Shown one piece after another: positions 56,451-64,000 of a stretch of DNA of 64,000 nt. The translations under genes and the position numbers were made by a program. This stretch comes from Diphasiastrum complanatum. Lineage: Eukaryota; Streptophyta; Lycopodiopsida; Lycopodiales; Lycopodiaceae. The notes under the pieces were generated by a model. It had not been told where the DNA came from. It saw only the letters and a program-made list of their open reading frames with translations, and ran no database searches. The stretch is taken from assembly GCA_029204225.1 (NCBI GenBank), contig CM055097.1:69802572-69866571 (forward strand), read 5' to 3'. The stretch's first letter is position 1. Each line of letters starts with the position of its first letter.

Positions 56451-58811
56451 CATAACAAAATAGGGTCAACTCATGGTCCTATAGTTATTCAAAATAAATT
56501 CAACTTAATGAATTCAAAAAACTGGTGTTATGCAATTTCCTTACAGGGACTCTTAACCAATCCAAATTACACAACACTATCGCATTTACCTACTTAGGTG
56601 TCTCATTTCCTTCCTCCCTTAGATTTTTTGGTCACCCAAAAATTCTTCTAGCGAAGGCTCCCGAAAACTACTTAGACACAAGTAAATGCTAGGCTACTTC
56701 CTTTCTGACTACCCCAGTTCCATTTGCATTACTTCGTTAAAGTTCCCTGAACTTAATGAAAAGTCCATAAAATTTGGTTTTCGGGTACTCTTTGACAATA
56801 TTCGAAACTCGAATATAGAGCTACCTCTCAAACATTATGACCTTATTCCATTGTTCACTTTAACAAGTATCTGAAAAGCCTAAATTGCCCAATCCTAAAG
56901 ATCAAAATCATTTAGGAAAAAGCCTATTGGTGCATCACCAAGTCCAAAAGGAAGAACAACAAAAAATTGCCATTTAACTGAGAATATTCCTATTCCAAAG
57001 TTAAGTGGATAAAAAGCAAGTACCAGGAAATTAAATTTCCATTTACCGGGCACTAGCCTGGAGAAAATTACCATGAAGAACATGAAGAACGGTATTTTCT
57101 TGCCATTCCTAGATCCATGGATCCAATCACATAGACATAGCAGTTAGGATAATAAGATTATTCTCCAAAGATTCTCCCAATTTAAAGTCAGAAGAATAGG
57201 TAAATTAGTTCTCAATTGTCGATTTAGGTAGATTTACAAAAAACCCCATCCAAAATCGACCAAAGCTTTGATTACTCAAAATTTTTGCAAAGGCCTTAGA
57301 AAAAACCGGGCTATGTAAATAAAAAATCGTTGAATAGCCACGCATTCACATAAATCCACTAAACCCTTTTGCAAAAACTATGACATCAAAGCAACATATG
57401 CACAACTCTAACTGAGGCATGCAAACAACCGGGTCAGGTCCTCCCTTACCCATGCATCTACAGAAAAGCCACAAGTTCAACCTTAAAAACCTTATGCAAA
57501 AATCGGGAAAGGCCTACACTTTAGGAAAAAATTCCTCAACGCCCTCAAATAAACCCTAAGGGTTCCACGACCCATCATTGTAGCCGTTTCATCTTGACAG
57601 CTACAACGCGATGGTGGTTCGGCCCTCTACTCAGCTCCTATAGCCACCTCTCACCTTAATCAAAGTTCCCAAAACGCAACCCTCAGAGGGAGAGAAAGAG
57701 GTTTCAAACCAATCACAGATCTGTCACAGAGAAAACGAGGGATTACCCTGCTCCAACTGGCTTCAATGCATATAGAATCGGCTCTCACAGAATCGTCAAG
57801 CATCACGCTGCCTCAGCTGTCGTCGCTGCCAGTCAGGGCTTCAAAAACGCGTTTGTAAATCTTCTAACACCATTACATTGTGACCATCACTGGGTAACAA
57901 GTCTGTTTCCTGGCTGCAATTTAACTTGATGCTTTTGGTAGAGTAACACCCATTTATCCCTCTTAGCAAACTTCAAATACATGAGTAATGAGGTCAGACT
58001 CTTCCATGCAACCATCCAAAAGTTCAACCTATCATCTGCAATAGTTAAATTACTTGTTTTTGTCTACTGCAGGTTAACCCACATAATGGATATAGCTTCC
58101 AAAGAACTCCTCAGCAGAGTTACTCCATTAACAGTTGTCCAGAGATCACTACGGTTAAAAACGAGTTTTATGTTTCCAAGTTCAAACCACAGGGTTACCA
58201 CTCTTCAAAAGCAGTGAGCAACATTCCAAGGAATGTTTCACAGGGTTGCATGTATCCAAAATCCGTTTCTATATCTATTTCCATTCTATGTTTTACAGAT
58301 TTGCATGAAATACAAGAGGATCTTTCTTGAAAATAGTTCAAATCCTCTCATGCAAACATTAAATTCAAGATTCATAACAACAATTAGTTCATTTATTCAG
58401 GATACATTGATTTTCATCAATCTATCAACAAACCAACTGCTACTAACCTGAATTTACTGTGTCTAAACATTATGGATTCATGCAAATTGTTCATTTAAAA
58501 AACAGATTTAGACTAAGAAATGGATCTACTCATGCACATCATTCTACTTCAAACAGAAACTTTCTCAAGGCTTCAGAAACCATAAGAATGAATTCACACA
58601 ATTCCCAAGCATCTCTACACAGAATCAAACAAGGAGAAGAGCACTCTACCACCAAGTTTGAAAAGCATGCTTCCAACAAGAATTAGTGAATCCAAACCCA
58701 ATTTCCCTTGAAAAAAATAGCACACCATCTTGGATATAAATCCAAGTGCGTTCCGATTCCCATTTGATGTAGAATTCCTCTCCATCCCATCCAAAAGCCG
58801 CATCTTAGTCG

Positions 58812-58824
58812 GGCTTTGATACCA
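58812..58824 (-). other. Primer-binding site (tRNA-Met variant)
   Basis: GGCTTTGATACCA is the reverse complement of TGGTATCAAAGCC, a common plant variant. One base separates it from the LTR at 58826. Confidence 0.88.
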
Positions 58825-58825
58825 A

Positions 58826-59316
58826 TGTAAAGACCACTAGGGACAATTCCCTAAGATGAGGATAGGAAAACACAAGAGAGACTGTGGAGTAAAACCACCC
58901 AACCAAACCTAGATCCCTCCTGGAGAATCCTCCTGGATTTAGCCCCCAAGCCATGCCAAAGTGACAGCAAGAGGATAAGAGCTCAACAAGTAACCTAAAC
59001 CAAAGTCGTTGACGGAATAATCACTACCTCAATATATAGAGAGTAGGATCCTATGCATGAGCACATGCAATCCCCATGCAGGTCAACTATAAATAGGTTA
59101 CAGCTCTACATGCATACCTCCTGCCTATATCAGTCACATGTACATACACTACTCCATATGTCACAATTAGAGTGTCTGGGTCCTCTCAAGCTTACTAGTC
59201 ACCAACAGGTCTCGACGTGGAATAAAATCTAGGCATGACCAATAATCTCAAATACTGGAGGGCCGGTCTACCATATTAGGACTATTCCAGGTCCTTAACC
59301 GAATATGGCCATAACA
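58826..59316 (-). repeat. 5' LTR of the nested element
   Basis: 491 bases, same ends as the copy at 52424, nine differences by eye, no indels. Confidence 0.95.
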
Positions 59317-59321
59317 CTTCT

Positions 59322-59950
59322 CGTCCACAATGTAGATCTTGAGGTCATAAGCTGCTGCATATGCAAATAGCAGATGTAGGGATGGATGTTTGACGACAGG
59401 AGAGAAGGTTTCAGAGTAGTCAATACCATATCTCTGAGAGAAACCTTTCGCTACCAGTCTTGCCTTGTATTTTGTGAAGTTCCCATCTGGTCTGTATTTG
59501 AGCGTGAAAACCCATTTGCATTTGACAGTCTTGCGCTTATGTGGTAATGGCTCCAATGTCCATACCTGGTTCTTCCTCATGGACTCCATCTCTTCGTTCA
59601 TGGCTTGGATCCATTTGTCCTTTTCTGGACTTTCAATCGCTTCCTCAAAAGTCTGTGGTTTGCCACTGAATCCGCAGAACTCTTCTGATGTGGAAGTTGA
59701 GCTGCCTAGCACATATCTTGCTAGCGCTCTTCGTGGTCTTTTCAACCTTCTGGGAGATCCTCTTGGGACAGTTATGCCTTTGACTTTGTCTGCTCTGCTC
59801 GGTCCGGCACCATCTTGGTTTACAGGAACTGCGGCGGCAGGTTGCCTCTCGAATCTTTCTTCGTCAGATTCGTCGATCGAATGGGAGAGGACTCAAAAAT
59901 CTTCATTTTTGTGTTCGTCCTCTGTTCCCTCTGTCATTGGTGGCACGTCA
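59322..59950 (-). pseudogene. Copia RT N-terminal part
   Basis: TFEEAIESPEKDKWIQAMNE and EMESMRKNQVWTLEPLPHKR near 59650-59540, KWVFTLKYRPDGNFTKYKAR, LVAKGFSQRYGIDYSETFSP and VVKHPSLHLLFAYAAAYDLK up to IYIVDEK at 59322. Upstream linker with PRRLKRPRRALARYVLG. The domain is well conserved and ends exactly at the nested insertion; it continues at 52423. Confidence 0.9.
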
Positions 59951-61487
59951 TAGTACTGTCTCTCTAGAACTTCGTACCCTGACAGGATCGTCATTGACCA
60001 TTGTCCTGCTCTCATCGAATCTGACATCTCTCATTATTTTCATAGTGTTCGTGTTTGGCATGTAGACTCTGTAGTATGACGAATTGTTGTCATATCCTAC
60101 TAGAAATTCCTGCTCGACTTTCTCATCAAGCTTCTTTTGAAGCTTATCAGAAATATGTGCATAAGCTGCACAGCCAAAGATTCTGACGTGAGACAGATTG
60201 GGCTTTCTACCCCACCATAGCTCATGTGGTGTCGTGTGAGGGACACCAGACTTGCTTGTTCTGTTCTGGATGTATGTGGCTGTAGCTACTGCTTCAGCCC
60301 ACAGTGCCCTTGGAGCTTTCGAGTAGGCCATCATGCATCTGGCTGCTCCCATTAGGGTCCTGTTCTTTCGTTCAGTAACATCATTGTGTTGCGGTGTGTA
60401 GGCTGCAGCTCTTCTGTGAATGATGCCACGATCATTGCATAAGCCAGTGAAGCGATTCGAGATGTATTCGCCACCTCGATCTGTTCTGATCTGCTTCACT
60501 TTGCTGCTTGTACATCTCTTAGCCCAATTCACATATTCTGTGAATTTATCAAGTGCTTCAGATTTATTCTGAATAAAATACACTCTGGCAAATTTGCTAT
60601 AATCATCAATGAAGGTTATATAATATTTTGAACCTCCTACTGAGATCACATTGAATGGTCCACAGATGTCAGAATGCATTAGCTCCAGAATCTTAGTTGT
60701 TCTATAGGAGTCTTTGATGAATGGTGTGCGTGACATCTTGCCCTTCAAACATGCATCACATGTGGTTGAACTGGTCGCATTCAAGATGCTGACCCCTGTT
60801 ACTGCTCCATGATGGCTTGCTTGGTAAAGTGCCATTGAGTTCATGTGGCAGAGTCTCTTGTGCCACAGAGTGTCTGGCTGGTCATCGTGAGTCTGATGCA
60901 CCTGATATGTAGGTAGGCGTACCTTCAGATGATATAGGTTTCGTTTCCTTCTGCCTTGAGCGATCAAAGTACTGGTACTGGCATCAATCACATTGAATGC
61001 TTCGTCAGAAAACGTCACACGCATCCCTGCATCTGCTATTCTTGCTACAGAGAGCAAGTCTTGTTGCAGAGTAGGCACAAACATGACATCTTCGAGTCGT
61101 CTGTCTCTGTTGTTGGTGTTGCGCCATAGTGAACCAATACCGTTCACTTGATGTCTAGATCCATCTCCAAGAACTATGAATCTTGAGGGATCTGCACTTC
61201 TGAAATCAGACATTATACGTCTTGATGTCATGAAGTGTGAGGTGGATCCTGAGTCTAGAATCACCTCATGTGTGTCAGATGTTGATGTTGCACACACGTC
61301 TTCACAGATATAGGCAGTCGAATAGTTTCTGTTCGTTCTTTCTTCGTCCATTTTTGAGCTCTCGGGCTCCTCAACATAGGATGAACTATTGTTGTTCTCC
61401 TGTCTGTTCTGTGCTGATTTGTTTCTCGGGTTTTGGCAACAATCCATGGCTGCGTGACCCTTCTTATGGCAATGGATACACTCAATC
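59948..61487 (-). pseudogene. Copia gag end, protease and integrase
   Basis: Opens with the zinc knuckle CIHCHKKGHAAMDC near 61480-61440, then protease VILDSGSTSHFMTSRRIM near 61250 (DSG present), LSVARIADAGMRV, the pre-integrase WHKRLCHMNSMALYQASHHG near 60870 with CDACLKGKMSRTPF, and a complete-looking integrase: MHSDICGPFNVISVGGSKYY, FIDDYSKFARVYF, IRTDRGGEYISNRF, YTPQHNDVTERKNRTLMGAA (D, D and E all present), FGCAAYAHISDKLQKKLDEK. One uninterrupted frame of at least 499 codons (61447-59948). This is the best preserved coding stretch in the window, though its element is truncated and split. Confidence 0.9.
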
Positions 61488-61890
61488 TTGGGATTTTTTT
61501 ACATGGAGCAAATCAAGAGGCAATTTCTTCAAGGCAAGGGAGATCTCATTGGTGAGCTTATTGAGGTTTGTTATGGACTCAAGAAGGCTGAATTTATTAG
61601 GTTTGATACTCATCTTCACCTACTCTACTTCATGTTGGATGGAAAGTTTGGAATCTATCTTTTGATTTATGATGGTGACATTGTTTTCACTAACCTTTGT
61701 GGAAATTCGAGATCAAGCATTGATGAGATCTTGTTGGATCTATATCATATGTTTGAGAGGGAGTATTTCCAGAGGTTTAGGTCTGAAGATATTCATATCT
61801 TTGATATCTTTGATGATCAAGAGAAAGGTAAGCAAGTGGAAGCGACTCACTTTGTTTTACTCACATGTTTTGGAGAATTTTCTTGTGTAG
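61488..61890 (+). pseudogene. Family A RT fragment
   Basis: YMEQIKRQFLQGKGDLIGEL, VCYGLKKAEFIRFDTHLHLL, DGKFGIYLLIYDGDIVFTNL: the Copia RT pattern YMEQPxGF...KLxxSLYGLKQAPRxW...FIYLLLYVDDIL. The catalytic YVDD reads YDGD, so the enzyme would be inactive. Continues SSIDEILLDLYHMFEREYFQ and then fades into sequence I cannot assign before the cargo begins near FGEFSCVDDTMQVD. Confidence 0.8.
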
Positions 61891-62920
61891 ATGATACTAT
61901 GCAAGTGGATATTGGTTCTCATGGTTTTCATATTGGAAAAGCAAGTAATGGATATGGAAAACAAAGTTTGTTCAATGACTTTGATGGTCATGTTGATGAT
62001 CAAGAGGTTGGTCTCAAAGGGCTTCAACAACAAAAAAGGAAAGGTGGCAATTTGGAGCTAGTCAAGAGCATCAAAGGAATGTTATTTTGTCAAAGATGTT
62101 ATGGATCTACTTTTGCAGCTTATTGAAGACTCAAGTAAGGTCAAAGGAGCAGCAAAGAAGTTTTGTTTAAGTTTACTTTACTTGTTCTATCTCATGTTTG
62201 AGCTATTTCATGTGGATGTGTGCAAATTGTCAAGATATGGACAAACTAGCTACATTGTCTTGCAATATATAATTGTTGGAGTTGTACTAGCATTCTTGGC
62301 TGGTTTTGCTGATGGAAATGAAGCTAATGGAAGTTCATTATGTCACTCATCCATGGCTAAGTTCTCAAGTGTTGAGCTACTTGGTGCCAATACTTGGAGA
62401 TTGTCAATTTTTGGTGAATTCATGGTCATTTTCTTGTGTCAAGTAGAACTTGAAGATGGACTAGTGCAACCTACTTGGTTTATGGAGTCATGTGGTGCTG
62501 GATTTGCATAATTTATGTACTCACCTATTCATGGATTTCCAAGGTTTGATGGTTTCTTGTGGCAAGATGGAGATGGAGGCTCATTCATGGAGTTTTATGG
62601 TGGAGACATATCAAGAAAGGACAAAGTTGGAGGAGACAAGCAAGCAAATGGTCATCACTCACATTTATTGTTTGGTTGCTGTAAATTTTCAGAGAGTTCA
62701 AAGTTTGAAGCATGGAGGAATCATTTCATTCACATTCTATTTGGTTCTTCATCTTCTAGTTATATCTTGATGTGTAAAATTGATGTAAGAGATAATGAAG
62801 CATCCAATTTGGACACTATTCTCTATATCAATTATGAAAGATACTTCAGAACCTTAGAAAGGAGATATATACTTAGGATGGAGATCATTCTAAAGTTGGA
62901 TCAAAGTTTTATAGTTGAAG
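61880..62920 (+). other. Unrecognised cargo segment, second copy
   Basis: Aligns over its length with the reverse complement of 47110-48190, at roughly 90 percent in the best parts. Translation has NGYGKQSLFNDFDG, SLLYLFYLMFELFHVDVCKL, LLGANTWRLSIFGEFMVIFL and PRFDGFLWQDGDGGSFMEF, broken by a frame change near 62090 and a stop at 62510. The tail (62700-62920) is shared with 28465-28700. No known domain seen. Confidence 0.7.
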
Positions 62921-62926
62921 AGGGAG

Positions 62927-63578
62927 TGAGAGATTTCAACTAGTTTAGTCTAGTTTAGTCACATTTTGGTAAATTGTCAATAAGAGGCCAAAACTCATTA
63001 TAGACTTAGAGATAAACTTTTTCAAGTTAAATTAGTTTAAAATACATTCAATAAATACTTTTTGAAAGTGTGGGAAAGTTGGTAGTCGAGTTTGAGAGAG
63101 ATTCAAATTTGAACTTTGGGTACATTGAATCTAGACCCAAAAATAGTAGGGTTTACATTTTGAAGGGAAAGCCAAGTGGCCAAATAGGGTTTGGACACTC
63201 TATAAAAGGATGTAACTCGTGGAGAGACATATCTTCTCTCTTCTATCTCTCATTTCATCATTATACATGGTTCTCTTTGGGTTCTACTACTCATTGGTGC
63301 ACTATCTTGGTGATATCTTGCAATCTTGTGTGTAGAATGCTCATATTTTGCTATTTTTGGTTCCACACGTGTGAAATATAGTAGGGTACTGTAATTGTAC
63401 AGACAACAAACATATTTTATGTTTTGGTTCATGTTTGATCAGTATCTCTTAGAGTTTGCATCTCATTTTGTATGTAGATGCTGATTTCTCTACATTGGCA
63501 GGGTTGTTGGTTTGCTCCTTATTGTAACCAAAGATCAGGGACATGGATTGGATCTTGAATGATCTGAAATCCTTCACA
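62927..63578 (+). repeat. 3' LTR of the family A copy
   Basis: TGAGAGATTTCAACTAG (two bases shorter at the start than TGTGAGAGATTT at 28711) to GATCTGAAATCCTTCACA, about 652 bases; the most complete LTR of this subfamily in the window. Directly preceded by GTTGAAGAGGGAG. Confidence 0.9.
63201..63208 (+). promoter_or_regulatory. LTR TATA box
   Basis: TATAAAAG in the conserved context ACTCTATAAAAGGATGTAAC. Confidence 0.65.
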
Positions 63579-64000
63579 CATGGAATGTGGTGCTTTACTA
63601 TAAGTATGAATGAATAGATTTTCAAAAGTGAAAGCTAACAAAGAATGTGATTTTGCATGTTTCAAGAACATTCCAGCCTCTCAAAACATGAAACCATTTG
63701 GGACCTCCACCCTCTATATGTTTGTTAACCATTTTAGTGCTGCTTCTTCTTGCTGCTGCATGTGTTCATTAGTACATGTACCCACTCAAGATTCAACGGG
63801 GGCAAGGTGGGTGCAGCGCCACTACGAGAGAGCGCAAGTGCGAGGGCGAGAGAAATGATGTTAGTCAATGTTGTGGATGGAATCATTGAACAAGATCTTG
63901 TAGCATTCTTAGGAGGTGGACACGTGCATGGACACATGCATGGCATTGGATTACCTTTCGCTATTGTTGTTGATGTTTGAATTGACAAACACATTTCTTA
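63579..64000. other. Flanking sequence, short motif-less ORFs
   Basis: After the LTR end the sequence is new. A plus frame 63750-63980 ends with IIEQDLVAFLGGGHVHGHMH and a hydrophobic tail. It has a small His-rich patch but no recognised domain, and the reverse strand is equally open, so I do not call it a gene. Confidence 0.3.

Larger units (their letters stand above)
52424..59316 (-). mobile_element. Young nested LTR element with a decayed interior
   Basis: 6893 bases bounded by two 491-base LTRs and a perfect target duplication CTTCT. The primer-binding site is at the right side and a polypurine tract (AAGGGAGGAAGAA on minus, about 52915-52930) at the left, so orientation is minus. LTRs differ at nine positions (about 1.8 percent). 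The 5.9-kb interior has no long ORF; only a Gypsy-type RT fragment near 55.9-56.4 kb is recognisable. It interrupts the Copia RT between Lys and Thr codons of DEK/TAFLHG. Confidence 0.93.
50337..61487 (-). mobile_element. Copia element split by a nested LTR element, 5'-truncated
   Basis: Minus order: gag zinc knuckle and protease (61487-61100), pre-integrase and integrase (60900-59950), RT start (59750-59322), [nested element 52424-59316], RT remainder and RNase H (52423-51215), 3' LTR. The frame ...IYIVDEK at the right junction continues as TAFLHGELDEEVYM at the left junction. The upstream half of gag and the 5' LTR are lost at 61487, where the sequence turns into a family A fragment on the other strand. 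Confidence 0.9.
61488..63578 (+). mobile_element. Family A Copia copy carrying the cargo, 5'-truncated
   Basis: Starts within RT, passes into the cargo segment (about 61880-62920), then a polypurine tract and a full 3' LTR (62927-63578). No RNase H is present; in this copy the cargo runs straight to the polypurine tract, as in the 26.7-28.9 kb copy and unlike the 44.2 kb copy, which keeps RNase H. The 5' part is lost at the junction with the minus-strand Copia. Confidence 0.85.

Noticed and set aside
56895-57083. LPFGLGDAPIGFF resembling the Gypsy MPFGLxNAP block
   Set aside because: It lies upstream of the RT-start-like block at 56.35 kb in element orientation, the wrong order. It may be a rearranged piece, but I cannot support it as part of the RT at 55.9-56.4 kb.
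53000-58800. Possible host genes between the nested LTRs
   Set aside because: All frames are short and stop-rich on both strands, and the region repeats at 23.2-25.2 kb as element interior.
63734-63994. Overlapping ORFs on both strands at the right end with a His-rich patch
   Set aside because: GGGHVHGHMHG recalls metal-transporter loops, but no transmembrane or family motif follows and the antisense frame is equally long.

Overview
This is a window of land-plant nuclear DNA made almost entirely of retrotransposons. The evidence is direct: several Ty1/copia and Ty3/gypsy polyproteins in pieces on both strands, tRNA-Met primer-binding sites of the plant type (TGGTATCAGAGC or TGGTATCAAAGC, both strands), LTRs with TG...CA ends, 5-bp target duplications, many plant-type microsatellites and large AT-rich non-genic stretches. 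I see no intact host gene, rRNA, tRNA or CRISPR array. The density and nesting suggest a large, repeat-rich genome (fern, lycophyte, gymnosperm or large angiosperm); I cannot name the species.

Layout. 1-2.2 kb: two decayed Copia pieces, one carrying a nested LTR relic. 2.44-2.95 kb: a 0.5-kb palindrome with a C-rich/G-rich core. 3.2-7.75 kb: a decayed Copia element on the minus strand. 7.76-18.34 kb: a large minus-strand Gypsy element whose gag-pol is followed by two minisatellite arrays, an unusual extra ORF region and then the 3' LTR. 18.3-19.3 kb: a Copia-like ORF lacking an integrase core. 21.4-25.2 kb: LTR relics and an old copy of the interior of the element nested at 52-59 kb. 25.2-26.7 kb: microsatellites plus Helitron-like ends. 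26.7-28.9 kb: a gag-only deletion derivative of a Copia family here called family A. 30.2-32.9 kb: a possible hAT-like DNA transposon with a BED-type zinc finger. 34.87-39.13 kb: a complete but nearly non-coding LTR element with a perfect target duplication. 43.7-50.3 kb: a non-LTR-type reverse transcriptase/endonuclease relic split by a family A element (44.2-49.3 kb) that has an internal inversion. 50.3-61.5 kb: a minus-strand Copia element split inside its reverse transcriptase by a young LTR element (52.4-59.3 kb). 61.5-63.6 kb: another family A copy.

How it fits together. The most interesting system is family A. Three copies share LTRs, and they carry a roughly 1-kb unrecognised segment that takes the place of most of the reverse transcriptase (and, in one copy, sits in an element that has also lost the integrase core). 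They look like non-autonomous elements that kept gag, protease and cis signals, gained a cargo sequence and were moved by a partner's enzymes. The nested element at 52.4-59.3 kb tells a similar story: its LTRs differ at only nine of 491 positions while its interior is coding wreckage. Catalytic residues are lost in several polymerases (YVDN, YDGD), an integrase and a protease, so nothing in this window looks autonomous. All identifications are from reading translations and motifs by eye, without database searches.
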